From: Prunella strophiata
Taxonomy: Eukaryota > Chordata > Aves > Passeriformes > Prunellidae
Length of the DNA: 64,000 nucleotides
Direction of reading: 5' to 3'
Assembly (NCBI GenBank): GCA_036583965.1
Contig: JAZBQD010000034.1
Span: 10,418,040-10,482,039, forward strand
Positions 12,930 through 26,126 of the stretch are shown here, piece after piece. Position 1 is the first letter of the stretch, and each line of letters starts with the position of its first letter. A model generated the notes under the pieces. The model did no database searches, was not told the origin of the DNA, and saw only the letters and a program-made list of their open reading frames with translations. Position numbers and translations under genes: made by a program.

Positions 12930-14329
12930 AGAGGCTTCTCAGCCCTTCTTACTGGCCATTGTGCATTTGCTTTCCAAAATCTCATTTCATTTCTCTGTAG
13001 AAAGAGCACAGCAGTCATTACTGTTAAAGCAGTTTTATAGCACACTGCAAAGGGAATACAAATGCAGTTTCTGACCACTTTAAGCCTTATTTGCACAAAG
13101 ATGATATCTTTAATTCAGGAGATAAATTCCTTGCTACCTAATTCTTGAAAGGCTTTTATTTTGAGGTGGGTCTGATTTGTCCCTATAGGAGAGTTGTCTG
13201 CTGGCTGGCAAGGAGCACTACATCCTACCAACTACATCTCATTTAGCAGAAAAATGGACCTGAGTTTGATTAGGCTACAAGCCAATTTGAAGTACAAGCC
13301 AGTCAGTGCTGAGTGCAGCTTGTTTATCAATAATATGTGAATAACCCAACAAAAATACAGAGGTCCTGAAATGATGATTGTTCCTTTGGAGGAAGGGGGG
13401 TAGATAGTGGAAAGAGGAAATGGAAACCCCTTTTAGTCTTGGCACTTACAGTTGAGTTGGGTGAAATTTTTTTATTGGTGATAAAAAATCTGGAATTTTT
13501 CACCGAACTTCACATCGATAAAGAAGGAAAAATCCTGAAAATATAAAGGGGTTTCATGGCAGTGCATTCCGAACAAGCCATCTCCCTTCTTTCTCTTGAG
13601 ATATCTTATAATTTTAAATTATTCTCTGTATTGAGACTTGAAGTGCTTGATTTCATATCAAATGAGTAAAACTTGATTTCAGATGAACTGAAATGTTTTG
13701 TTTGTTTACATTAAAAAAGTTCAATATTCAGGTCCATTTGACCTGAAAGGAATTAAAAATATTTTGGACCTGCCAGAAAACGAAATAAATGCATGCTGAC
13801 CTGTTCTAATCCCTCTAAAGCTCCCAGATATTAATGCTAAATTTATCTTGAGAAAGGAACATTAAAGCCCTGCCTGCAGGTGCTGGGGAGGTGGTTTGCC
13901 TGGCATACCTTGGCTTTTGTCCCTGTGTTCCCTGAAGCTCAGGGGCTGTTCCAGGACACAGCTTTCAGGGATGGGGAGTGGGATATGGGAGGAAGCCCTG
14001 GCTTTGCTGTCCTAGGGCCACTGGGGAACTGCAGTGGGAAAACCAACAGTGATTTCTTTTAACTTTCTTCTTTTGCATTTGTGTCCTCACAACTTCTGCC
14101 TGTAAATTTGCCTTTTCTCCAGAGGGTTTTGTTTTCCTCACACCCATTCTTCTTCTTCTTTCCTTCTTCCCTACCTTCCTTTCCCCTCTCTCCAGCCCCA
14201 GTCCATGCTCATGAAGAGAACTGCCCACTTAAAGCATCTCTGCTGTCATTGCCAGGACCCATCTCCCACCCACCCACCACAATAGAAGGGCTAGCATTTC
14301 ACAGCTTTGCCTTTTGTAGGGCCTGACAG

Positions 14330-14371
14330 ATTCAGAGCTGACAAATAACAATTCAGAGTTGACAAATAACA
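14330..14371. repeat. Tandem repeat, 2 copies of 21 bp
   Basis: attcagagctgacaaataac plus a is followed directly by attcagagttgacaaataac plus a; one mismatch separates the two copies. Confidence 0.95.
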
Positions 14372-16711
14372 AAAGAAGCCTTTGCCCTTGATTTTGAAAT
14401 GCCTTGGGACTAAACCTCCTGCGCTTTCACTAGAGCAGAGGCTGATTCTCTCTTTCAGGGTTTTTGCTGTCATTTTGAAGTTTAAGAAACTCCTGCATCC
14501 TCCAAGTGAGTTTTGTCTTTCCTGCAGTTTCTAATCAATTGCAGCTGCCTTTGTTAGAGCAGAAGGTCCAGGCAGATTTAGCAACAAGAATATTTTCAAA
14601 ACATAGGTAAAATTATAACTCCTTCTGGGTCAGTTTTAAATCCTGCCAGCAGAAGTAGCCAAGGCATCGTGTGTTGCCCTGCCTTTGCTCAGCCTGTCCA
14701 GATGAGGTTTTCTTCTTGTAATACTCAATTTAACCTTCTTTTCTTTTGTCTGTCTGACTGCTGATTTATGGCAAAATTTTTTGAGATGTGCGAGAAGTCT
14801 GTTGAACTCACTGATATTGAAAAATGCAGACTTTTTTACCTTAGAATTTGGGAAGATTTTCTTCTTCCTATGCTTTTCTTCACAAGGTGAAATAAGCAGA
14901 CTGTTTACTTTGTCTAATTAAAAGATCATTATGATTATGTAGGAAACAGGAGCTGTTTGCATTGTCATTTTTGCTGTACATTGTTTACACTGATGAGTTT
15001 TATATTCTACTTGACATTGAGAACATTCAATTGTATAATTTACAACTTTGTGAGACTTTATAACTGAGAAAAGTGCTGCTCTTTTAAAAGGATGGAATAA
15101 TTCTACTTTGAAATGTTACCAAAAGACAAGACTTGAGGTTATGGCTAAAAAGCATGGGAAAGATAGATAGTTGCTTCAGTCATTTTTTTTCAGTAATATT
15201 TCCAATTATATATGGTTATTTTATTTATTTCTTTGCCTTTTCTCCCTCATCTCACCTTCCTGCCCTGGCTAAGGAATTTGACTTTTGTTCCCTGTGTGTT
15301 TTTTAATGTTATTTTCTTGAACTGTAATTAAACTTCATTTCCCTTTCTTGGGGAATACTTGGCTTATGGAAAGACAACTGCCAAATCCTGTGTAATCTGT
15401 TGTTATTCAGGTCCTGTAGCACGGCTTGGCATTTCATTCTGTTAAAAATGCAAGTGGGATTGTTAGACATGTCACCTACAAAGCCATGGGGTCAGCTTGG
15501 CAGCTTACTTAATGTGCTAATTTGCTGTAATTTAATCATGCTTAGAATATGGATTGGACAGCTGAGTATCTTGGTGGCAGACTTGGACTCACACAGCCCA
15601 TTAAACACTTGGTTAAAGCCTGGCTGGGAAAAGTGAGTTGTGGTCAGCTCCTGATCCTTTGTCTTTGGGGCTTCAGGTGGGGTCTCTGGGGCTCACTAGA
15701 ACTTTGTGGAGCTGTGGCTCCATGCCCAGCTGTGTGGAGATGTGGCTGAACTCTGCAGTTTAATTAATTATGCATCAGCTGCAAATGAGATTGAGCATGC
15801 TGAGCTCCCTTTGTGGCTCTCTGTGAGTGATGCAGAGCAAAGCCTGCTCTGCCCAGGCACAGTGAGCACTCCAAGGGCCTGGGAGGGATGGATGGAGCCT
15901 TGTCCCAGGCCAGATGTGGGCTCTCAGGGTGGGTGGGGTGTGGTAAATCAGTAACCTTGTTTTGCAAGTCACAGGCTCTGCAATACGGGCCAGCTTACAA
16001 TGACTTGCCAAAATATTTGCCAGATAGCACTTCTCAGAAGCAATCAATTAAGTCAGTGAAACTTGAAAGTTGGCTTCTAAATTAGTTTTCTACAGTAGCT
16101 TTCTTTGCCCCTTTTTGAGCTTACTTTTAAGCACTGAGTTTGGACTTCTTGCTCGTGCAGTATTTGGTGCTAAATTGTGAAACCTGTGTTTGCATTAGTA
16201 AGGCTGATAGCTGAGAATTTTCCAAAGGATAAGTTTTGCTGTTGGAAAAATTTTGTGTTTGGATCCCAGAGAGCTCCATTTCAACCAGGTCACACAGACT
16301 GGTTTCCTGGCTGGTTTGCCATTTCTTTCATTTCCCCTTTTTGACTATTATGTTGTAAGACGAAAGTTAAAATTTTAACACACTATGTTTTACCATTTGA
16401 AAAAAAAAAGTTTTAGCCTGGGGTATTCTATTACCTTGCTCTCATTTAATCTTCTAACAGTGCAATTATCTCTCATCTTTATGTTATTCTTTGTGTGACT
16501 CTGGCCCTGATGAGATCAATTTAGTTTTCAACTTCTCTTTTTAGTATTGTGATATCTTTTCTCTTTGTTGTGATAAGCCAGAAAAAATCTCCCTGGCAAC
16601 ACCTAGCTGTGGATATTCTTAGTGCCTCTGGCCTGGCCACTTGCTACTGTGTCCACCTGGCCATTTTCACTGCACTAATTGGTTATTGGTTAATCCTTTG
16701 GAAAAAAATAA

Positions 16712-16742
16712 TTTTTTTTTTTAATCTTTTTTTTTTTTTTTT
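16712..16742. repeat. Two poly-T runs
   Basis: T runs of 11 and 16 bases are separated by aatc. They lie about 55 bases upstream of the CR1 copy at 16797. Confidence 0.95.
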
Positions 16743-16796
16743 CCCCAACTTTAGTAGGTTCATCTTTTTTCCTCTTTACAACTATGATTCTCTGAT

Positions 16797-17030
16797 CTAG
16801 GTTTAGGTTGCATATTAAGAAGAAATTCTTCCCTGTGAGGGTGGTGAGGCCCTGGCACAGGGTGCCCAGAGCAGCTGTGGCTGCCCCATCCCTGGCAGTG
16901 CCCAAGGCCAGGTTGGACAGGGCTTGGAGCAACCTGGGATATGGAAGGTGTCCTTGCCCATGGCAGGGGGTGGGATGGGATGAGCTTTAAGGTCCCTTCC
17001 AACCCAAACAATTTTGTGATTTTATGATTC
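16797..17030 (+). mobile_element. CR1 LINE 3'-end fragment
   Basis: This is a classic avian CR1 3' end: aagaagaaattcttccctgt, gagggtggtgaggccctggc, the run acagggtgcccagagcagct, gcccatggcagggggtggga, ctttaaggtcccttccaacc and the terminal gattttatgattc. It is 5'-truncated and less diverged than the copy at 10427. It sits just after a poly-T tract (16712-16742). Confidence 0.93.
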
Positions 17031-18591
17031 AGGCAGGCACTTGAGCATGTCCCAACTTTTAAAGTCACTGTGCTGTTGCAAAGATGACAAGAAAAAAAAG
17101 GAACATTGCTTGTGCCTGTGTGTTTGCAAGAATGTGCATTCACTCTGCAAATGGGGAACAATAGTTCTGCCCTAAGGAGTTTGCAACAATTTCTGTCTAT
17201 ATGAAATACTGTTAAATACTTGAAACTCCTGATTTAAGTGCAGGACCAGATCATTCCAGCAGGAATTCAGCTGCTCTATCTGCTGGCCTTCATGCAGCTG
17301 GGGTCTGAGACCTACTTTTGGAGAGCCCAGCCCAATTTACCCCAACAGCTGTGGCAAAATCCCCCTGGCCAGATGAAAGGTGGAGCAGGCTCTGTGTTAA
17401 AATGTGATTTGAGCAGAAACAGCATTACCATAACTCAGAGGCAGGGAGCTTGTAATGAGATCATATGGTCAGCAAAGCACACAGCCTAAAATCTTCCTTT
17501 TAAATGGCTGCTGCTTTGCACATCAGGGCAGGATGATATGTAAAGTTGGAGAGGATGCCTGGTGCATACCCAGTCTTTAGTTTACTAGTGTGGTCTTACT
17601 TATGTTAGTGTAAAAATGTGTGAGAGGAGGAATTTGATCCCATTCCTCAAGAGAATTTTGCTGCAGTGATTGCTCTGGTTAAGCATCCCACCAAGTAGCA
17701 GCCATTGTCAACCTGTGAGTCAAGAAATCACAAGAATCCCATAAAAATGGAGCTCTAAGTTAAAATTGTGTTGAGGCAATGTCCACCTGGAGAAGCCTTT
17801 AAACAGGGCTGACTTGTATCATGTACCAAGTTCACTCTATGGATTTCTTCTTGTTTAGGCTGTTTTCAATTTGCTTTCACCTCACAGAAGCTCTCTCCCA
17901 TTTTAATTCCCTGCTGGCTTTACCCAGTTTTCTTATGAATGATCTATAGCAGAAGGGTCCAAATTTCAGACTGCAGTATGGGAAAGGGATTTATAAATTA
18001 TGAAACACCAATGTAGCTGAGCAGGATGGTTAGGGGGGAGAAGAAAGACAAGTAGAGGACATTTGGAAAACAAATCAGAGAGCAGAGGAAGGTGAGCATG
18101 GCTGTAAAACAATCAGAAATAAGTTTTTTAAGAAGTTAAAAATCAGAGGAACTATTGATTAAGAAATGAACATAACACAACACAGATGTGTGCAACTGTA
18201 ATGAAAAACAAAACCCCAAATGGAGTAACTTAAAAATGTGAGAATAAGTCACTAGGGGATAAAATCCAAGGTTGATGACTGTTCATTGTTGACTCCAACC
18301 TCCATGGGCTGGGCTTCAATTTACCGTGGAAGATAGATGAGAGTTTTGGTAAAATGCATGAACAGGCTAATTGGAGGCTAATTAGGGAGTCAGTTGATCA
18401 CAGAGCACTAACACAAGAGAAGCCCACAGGATCCAAGTGGCAGGGAGTGCTGCAGAAGGATGGCTCATGATTTAAGGTGCAATTCCCAAAAGAGCAGCTC
18501 TCTGTCAAGCTGTCAGCAGGGTTTGGTGCTTTTCCAGAGGTGCAGATGTACTTGAGCAGTGGGAAGCTGAGAGCTAAGCAAGTCCACCCTG

Positions 18592-18625
18592 CCTGCTCCT
18601 GCTTCTGCTCCTGCTTCTGCTTCCC
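18592..18625. repeat. CTGCTT/CTGCTC hexamer repeat
   Basis: About five alternating units of ctgctc and ctgctt form a pyrimidine-rich tract. Confidence 0.85.
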
Positions 18626-21600
18626 TACCACCCAGCCTGCTCCTCCTGCATTTGCAGCACTGAGGGATGGATAGGCTCATGGGGCAGCTGGGATTGTAGT
18701 CCCAGGCTTGGAGTGGCACTGCCACCAGCTGTGGTGCAGCTGAGCAGGGCTGGGTGCCCCAGGCTCCTGTGCTGTCACAGATGTGTTTGCCAGCACAGCA
18801 GAGCAGGCTCCAGCTGTGCTGCCCAGGTGCTCAGTCTGAGTCACCGGGGTGAAAAACATGAAAACAACACCACAAAAGCTGCTGGTTTTCAGCAAGGAAT
18901 GGGAAGCTGGGAGTTCCTTCAGCAGTGTGTCCCAGGAATGGAGATGAGTGGCAAAGCAGCAGATCAGCAGTGCTGATCCTCGTGTGGCTGCAGAGAAGGT
19001 GCTCAGCAGTCGGCTCAGGCGTTCGTCTGCTCCCACGCTGACAGATGAAGTGTCCACAAAAGCAAACCAGCTGCATTTCAATGGTGGCTGCCTGGTCTGA
19101 ATGCTGCACACTCAGGTTTGAAATGAAATTCCAGCTCGTTGCTGTGCTGACAAGCTGCAGATGATGGCTTGTGAACATGACACACAGTTCAGTCTCCCAG
19201 CTGCTCATCCTGGCCTCTGCTCGAGGCTTGCCAGAAAGAGGGGATAAAATATTAGAACCTGCTTTATTAGGACAATATTGCTGCTGTGAGACTGGGGAGC
19301 CCTAAGGCTGGTAAAGTCCAGTTGTTTCATAAGGTGCAGCCATATTTTCCTGAGCCTTTTTCAAAGGGATCATGAAAAAAACCAAACAAGATCATGAGCC
19401 AGCAACTGTGGATTTGGTGGATGTCCTAAAGGGAGTGACAGAAAACACAGGGAGAGGGAGTTTTATGGCAGGCAGTGTGTTCATGCTTCAGTAACTCAGA
19501 GCATCTGTTTGAGCTTTGCCTGCCATGATGGGTGAGGCAGAATCAGGAGATGTCATGTAATTGGGTTTCCATAAGGAACGTGATATCAAACATTCATGAG
19601 CAAGGCAAAAATTCCCAGAAAATAAGGTGGTGTCATCCCAAACTGTTGCAGATGGAGAATTCTGAAGATGTGCAAAGGCAACACTATTTGACAACTTGGG
19701 CACTTTTTATTCCTTCTCTGGAAGATGGTCTACAGTGGTAGGAGAAAATTACTGAAAATCACTGAGGTTTTTAGCTGGCTTTAGAAAAAAAGAGGGGGTT
19801 TGAGGGATTTTTGGTTGAACTGTTAGAGTGCTGCTGTCATTTGATTTATTCTGAATGAGCAGCAAAAGAGAGAAATAGAAGTTTGCCTGTGAGTGGTTAA
19901 TTTTCATGAATGTGAATTTTTCCTAGCAGGAGCAAGAGGGTTTCAACACAGGCTGTTGTGAGGTTCTGCAAATGCCAAGTGTCTGCTCTTGGGAGATGGA
20001 AAACAAAGTTGGCACCAATGATTAGTGGCTGATTTGGCAAAAGTTGCTGAAAATTGACATCTGAGGGAGAGGTCTTGAGATGATTTAGTAAAACAGTGCA
20101 GTTTGAGATTATTTTGGTGATGTTACTGTGCAAGTGCAGGGGTGATTAGAAGGAGTGTAATGTGGAAAATGTGAAGGACGAATTTGGTGTCTTATTTAGT
20201 TCTTTGTGCTTTCTCTTGAGCTTTTCTAGCATATTGTTAGCAGTACAATGATGCAGCAAAGTTGCTGACATTAACTAAAGAAAGCTGAGATGCCAAAACA
20301 CTACAAATATTTCATTTACTACATATGGAACTTTGTTTCTCTTCCTCTTTGCTAAGATATGGGTATTAATTTCACTTGGATGTAACTGTCGTTTAGGAGC
20401 AAATCCAACATGGGAATAACATTGCATGGCCCAGCAAATCCAGCAATTCATCATCCAAGAGCCTGAGAGGCAGAGCAGCACTGGAGGAGGACTCTGTGGG
20501 GTTTGTGGTCAGGCGTGTGTGGAGGCATCCCTGCCTGCCCAGGGACAGCCTCTGGGAAAGAGCACTGGGTGGGAAGTTGGGATATGAACCAGAAATCTTG
20601 CAGCTACTGTTGTGAATGTTTTGAGCTGTGTTTCTGGTCTTGGGATGCTTCCAGCACCAGCTGGAGCCAGTGTGGCTTTCCCTCTGCTGGGAAGCACATG
20701 GGGCTGGTGCCTCAGAGGTACCAGTGCCCAGCACTGGGTGTGTTATCCTGAGGGGAACAGCTGAGGGGTGAAGGTAATTGTGTATGTGTGGAATTTTTAT
20801 GCTCCAAAGAAAAATTAAAGTGGTTGGTTGGCACCTAGTGGGGGTGAGATGACTTCCAGGGAACCTCCTGATAACTTTTCTGAGGAGTTGGCAGGACTGT
20901 AGGGACTACAGTGTGACAGTGATGAAGTGAGCAGCAAAGAGGGAGGACAGGCAGCTTTCACTGCAGGATGGTAGGATCACATTTTGCCTCTGGCTGATTT
21001 ACTCACAGCAGGAATAAAGGTACTGTGTCAGGAGTTAGTTTGACACATAAGGGAGAGAAATGAAAGCACAAAAGCTCAAGATACCTTGACAGCCAATCAC
21101 CCACCCAAATAACAGCCCCCCAGCCAGCAGAGCTTGCTGTCCACAACCTCAGTGCATGGCTCAGGCTCTCCCCCTGCCCAGCACTGCTGTTCTGCAGTAG
21201 CAGCTCTGATAGCTTTGCCTTGCTGCTGATTGCTTTAGCTTTTTATGCACAGCAGAGAGAAGACATGACCTGCAGCCCCTGCCAGCCTAGGCTTACTTTT
21301 CTACAGAGATTTTAAGATTTATTGTCATATTTTACAGTAACTGTGATTTTTCTTATAGATCATGAATATATGATTGCCCCGTGATCCCATAGCGAGTCTC
21401 CACTGTGATGGCTTGGTCATTACTTCTGAGCACTAGCAAGGAAATTTTGACACTGGAGTTTTCCTGGTGGAGTAATCCATGAGGCAGGGCTGGAGCTGGC
21501 TGCTTGGCAGGTCTGGAGCTCAAAGAAGAGCTGCCTCCAGTGCTGCCAGGCCAGGCTCATTCGCCCTCCATGTGCACCTGGGAGTGACAGCTGGGCTCTG

Positions 21601-23428
21601 CATGAAGAATGAATTCTCGTGCTGAATCATGGATTCTGACCAGAATAATTTCAAAAGCTTGTGGCCCCAGGAGCAGGAGCTGCTGGGAGCCCTGAGGCTG
21701 GCAGTGAGAATGTGGTGGTTGTGCTTGTTAGCTACATTAAATGCTGCTGTTTGGGGAGAAGGACACTGGGGCTCCATGGGGGTGTTGGACCACCACGTGG
21801 GACCTTCTCTCTGTCCACTGAGCAGGGGGAGCCATGTCCAGTGCAGAGCAGAGGAGATCCCTGCAGCTCTGGATCTCAGGACAAGCATGTCCTTGAAGCT
21901 TGCTGGAAACTGGCAAGGGGCTGTCCTTTGCCTGGAGGTCTCTTCAAGGAGAACAGAGACCAGCTTCTCACCACACGAGGCACAGCCTCTCCTGGCTGGT
22001 AACTTGTTTCCTCTATGGGGATTGGGGATGCCTGGTGTGTGTCCCTCCTGGCAGCCAGAGGCTATGCAGGTTGCTGTGTTGTTGTCACCTCAGTGGGGAG
22101 TTGAGGGGACTCTGCTCAGGCTGCACATTGCCCAGGACCTGCTGACACAGCAGCCTGAGGCAGCGAAGTTCAGGCAAGAGCACAGATGTTCTTGTAATGA
22201 GCCCAGTGATCTGGTGACTCATTCCCTTCCCAAGCAGCCACTTTTGATGTGAAAACTTCAATAAGTGGAAATAGAGAATCCACTTTTGTAACATTTCCAA
22301 GAGCTGTTTCTCATTTCTGGTTTGAAGGTGATGGCTTGGGCTTCCTCCCTTTGCTTCCCATTGTATTTCTGTGAATGAAGCATTGGGACCTTTACTCAAC
22401 CCACAGCCCACTCTGTACTTTTGCTGACCTCTCTGAGTCTTTCCTGACATTTCCTAAAATCAAGAGGTTCTTGGTGGTGATTCCAGTCTCTTGTAATGCA
22501 AATGGTAATAGTGATATGAATGCTAATCATTGTTATGCTGTAGGATGAAATGTCAAGATTCCATATTTTCATGTTAATTTTTAGTAGGTAAGTGCCATAT
22601 TAAGCATGTCCATCCTGTCATGGAGCATGCTTTTCATATCACAGGAACTGTTAGAAATCATTAGTAATGAAGGAGACAACTGTTGTGCCTGGTGGGCTGG
22701 TCTTTGACATGGACTAATGCAAAGTGACATGGAAAATTTGGAATGAAGGATGAAAAGCTGTTAAAAAAATTGTGGACATAGCTATAAACTAATTAATCTC
22801 ATATCTAAAATGGGGTTCTGAACTGTAATGATAAATAGGATCCATGTCACTCCTGTTGGATTGCATGTGTGTAACTAGGAAAGGAGCTAAAGGGTTGAGG
22901 CTAGGGGAGCTGGTTTGGTGCTACCTGTGTGGATAGCAAAAGGCTGTACTGGCAACTGCACTTACCTTGAAATAGGAGTCTGTGGGCAGAAAGATTAGAT
23001 TTTGAACCACATGTCTATCTTTAATTGTTCTAAATAGAGGCTACCCTGGGCAGCACAGGATCCCTGGACAGTGTATTTCTGTTAGAAGTACTTTTAAGCA
23101 ACAAGTATTTTACTGCAAACAGCTCCGTTCTTCTCATCAAGACATTGGTATCACTTACTGCTCTTTGGGGCCTGTATTTATTATTGGAGAGTCCCAGCCC
23201 AACTTGCAGAACTTTTTACTTTTGTAGAAAGTATTGCTTTTACTTTGCAAAGCAAAAACATTTTGGGTCATATTTCTCTCTCATTTAGGTAGTTTTTAAC
23301 TGACATTTCGCGAAAACTAACTCTGTTATACAACACTCACAACACAACAAATGCTGCTACTCCAAATTAATCTGAGCTGAAACCCGAGCCTCTCCTGGCT
23401 GGTAACTCTTTTGTGTGTTTGATCCCAG

Positions 23429-23631
23429 GCTCCAACCTCACTGCCTTGGACCATCTTGGCAGCGCCCTGGGCCTGGCTGAGGAGCAGCTGCGGGGCTGGA
23501 GGCAGCGCCGCCGCAGGCACGCCACGGAGGACGACTACAACATCGAGGTGCTGCTGGGGGTTGATGACTCAGTTGTTCAGTTCCACGGGAAGGAACATGT
23601 TCAGAAGTACCTGCTGACCTTGATGAACATT
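23429..23631 (+). CDS. ADAMTS2: ADAMTS2 exon (probably exon 3): propeptide end, furin site and start of metalloprotease domain
   Basis: This exon encodes the last part of the propeptide and the first strand and helix of the reprolysin-type catalytic domain of the secreted procollagen N-proteinase. The visible sequence runs from [10 protein letters not shown] (with an NLT glycosylation sequon) through the basic stretch RQRRRRH, a furin-type maturation site, into [18 protein letters not shown] and ends at LLTLMNI. The acceptor is a pyrimidine-rich tract ending tttgatcccag, and the donor is ATT|GTGAGT. The exon is 203 nt: its first two bases complete a codon begun in the previous exon, and it ends in phase 0. 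The two next exons are 84 nt and an expected 157 nt, so the three together are a multiple of three. That agrees with the known in-frame skipping of exons 3-5 in human ADAMTS2 and is why I number it exon 3 (inference). Confidence 0.93.
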
Positions 23632-23800
23632 GTGAGTACAGTCCTGCTCGCTGCCCGCTGGGAAGGCTCTGAAAGGGCTGGGAATGTAGGTTGGGTAAGC
23701 CATTTGAATAAGAGGTAACAGATTTTGCTCATGGCAGGAGATAAAATAACTCTAGGAGGGAAATCCAGGCCACTTTCAGAAAATCCAATAGGGGAGAAGC

Positions 23801-23819
23801 AAAAAAAAAAAAAAAAAAA
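23801..23819. repeat. Poly-A run (19 bases)
   Basis: The homopolymer lies 170 bases downstream of the first visible exon. No retroposed sequence is recognised in front of it. Confidence 0.95.
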
Positions 23820-26126
23820 GAAAGAGAAAGGAGCCAAGACAGAAGCTGAGTGTGGGACTGTTAAAATGTTCAAAGTCCTTCTTATGTGCTTTGGTGGGTG
23901 GGACACAAGGTCAGGGGCTCAGGTTTTTGGAAGTCATTATGTTTTAGCTGTATATTCCCTTAACCTCAGCTTCCTGCTGAGGAACATGGTTTGGAGAACT
24001 GTCTTCAAATAAAGTTCTAACAGAAATTACAACTGGCTTTTACATTTTTAAAACTACTCTGCTAAATTCTTTGATTTCTCAACAGCCACTTTAGGTCCTG
24101 GGCCACCTCCCTGCTCCTTGTTCACACTGCAGTAAAATGTTATGCAGTGTAACACTGAGCTTTCTTAAATTGATTTAGTATTTACTCCATGACTGACATC
24201 TTTAGGTTTCCTTAGTTAAATATTTAATCTTCATAACCATAGTCTGTGTAACAGACTATATAGTGTAGGAGTGATGAAAGGAGACACTAGGGAGTATTGT
24301 GTTTGAAATAATCACTTTTTATTTCTAAATATCAATGCAGCAGCCCTCTAGTACCCCAGACAGTAAGCAAGGACACTATTTTTTGGAAAAAAATGAGGAC
24401 TTGAAAGACCATCCCTAGTACAGATCAAAATAAAAATATATTTTATTCCTTTGCTGAAGAAATAGAAGTAAGTGGTAGCCCCCCTCATAGGCAACACATT
24501 TGGGGATGACTTTCTTCCTTCTCCTTCTCGTCTGGAACAGGAGTCTTTTCTCAAATAAAATCACTTCTGAAAAAGCTTTGGCCTCAGTGAATGTGTATTC
24601 TTAGTAAAATAGTGTTGAGTAAAAAATTGTAGGTCTGCTCTGTTTTTGACAAATGGAGTCTGACTGCTGAAGTTTACAGTCGTGTCAAGAGGATGAGCCT
24701 GTAGATGACTCCTTTCACTTTGCAAACCACAGAGGCAGAAATCCAGGCTATTAGGTAGATTTGTCTGGGATGTAGTTTTCCAAGATGTATTTTTTTAATT
24801 ATGAAGCTTGTTTTTTTTTCTTTCTTTATTACATTCTTTTAGCAATGTGCAGAATATCACTGTTTTTAATTTTAAATGAGAGGTGGAATACAATTTCAGA
24901 AAATCCCTTGTGTGATATAAATTCAGTTATGACTTTTTATAACAGCATTGTAAATAGTTAAAAACCTGCTCTGACATTAGAGTTATGGGTTACTTGGTGT
25001 CTGCTCTGATGGCTGTAAATGCATATATTCTAACAGAAATGACATAGTGAATTTAATTTATTTGTGTGGTTTGTTTCCTCTGAGGCTTAAAACAAAGTCT
25101 ACAGTGAAACAGATGGTTTTCTGCATCTCTAAATTAACAAGTCAAACAGGCCAAACCAGGAATGTGGCAAACAGGCCAAAATAGATTAAACAGGACTCCT
25201 TACTTATCATGTCACTTAAATCTATTTTTAAGAATTAAAATATACAGTAATGGTAAAGAAGCCATAAATGTTCCAGCTCTGGAATATACTTTTTCCTAAT
25301 TTTAGTAAACCAAACCAAGACACAAATTGCAAGAAATAACAACTCTTCAGCAGCCTGTCTCTGCAAGTGGTTTAGAAAGTGCAGCCTGTGTAACCATCCC
25401 CACAGGGCACAGCAGCTCTTGGCATAGGCAGCAATTGTTCTGTTGAGAGCTCTGAGGTAGAAACATGTCTTTTGGGGGCTGAGGATGTGTCCCATGCCTT
25501 GTGCCCAAATTCGAGGAGCTGCCTGAAATCCCCAAGGCCTCTTGAAAGGCTCTGGGTAGTTGCTGGCAGTCATCAGTGCTGTCCTGTTCTTCCCTTCTAA
25601 ACTCAGCTGGTTTCTAGAGTCTGTATTTCAGCAGAGGGGTGGTGATGGTAACCAGTCCTGTTTCCAGCTCCAGCACAGAGAGGCAGGAGGGGTTTATTAC
25701 TGCAGATGGTGGTGCTGGGGACCTGGATTGTGCCAAGGACAGCACAATGCAGAACCCTCTCCTTCCCTTCAGCAGGGCAGCTCCAGCTCTTGCCCTCATT
25801 GCTGGATGGATGCAAGGTGTAATTCTGTGTAGAACATGGCTTTGGTCTCCTTTCCTGAGATTCACAGTGACTCCCCCATTGCCTTCTCTGCTACCTCTTT
25901 GAATGGCTGGGGGTTTTTGTTTAGAAAATGAGCCCACTGTAAAAGGCCTTGGGGTCCCTGCCTGTTAGGGGACACATGTATGCAGTGTGTCTCTGATGAG
26001 ATGTGTAGGTCCAAGGTCACTGAGAAAGAAGAGACAGTGACAAACACTTCCAGCTGTATTTTTAAATCTAATTGGAGATCCTCTCATAACTATCAGATTG
26101 TGTGTACCCTGCTGGATTTAGGATGT

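Larger units (their letters stand above)
1..23428 (+). other. ADAMTS2: Upstream intron of ADAMTS2 (5' end outside the window)
   Basis: The first visible exon starts with two bases of a split codon and has a good acceptor, so this stretch belongs to the preceding intron. I searched it by eye for the large propeptide exon and did not find it. It is mostly AT-rich single-copy sequence. It contains CR1 fragments near 6640-6770, 10427-10597 and 16797-17030, several low-complexity tracts, and locally GC-richer patches at about 6950-7450, 8400-8950, 18500-19200, 20480-20760 and 21480-22250. Those patches hold long overlapping open frames on both strands but no recognisable protein, splice-flanked exon or CpG island. 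Confidence 0.8.

Noticed and set aside
23413..23718. A 101-codon open frame taken as a separate gene
   Set aside because: Only 23429-23631 is conserved ADAMTS2 sequence; the ends run into intron on both sides of clear splice sites.
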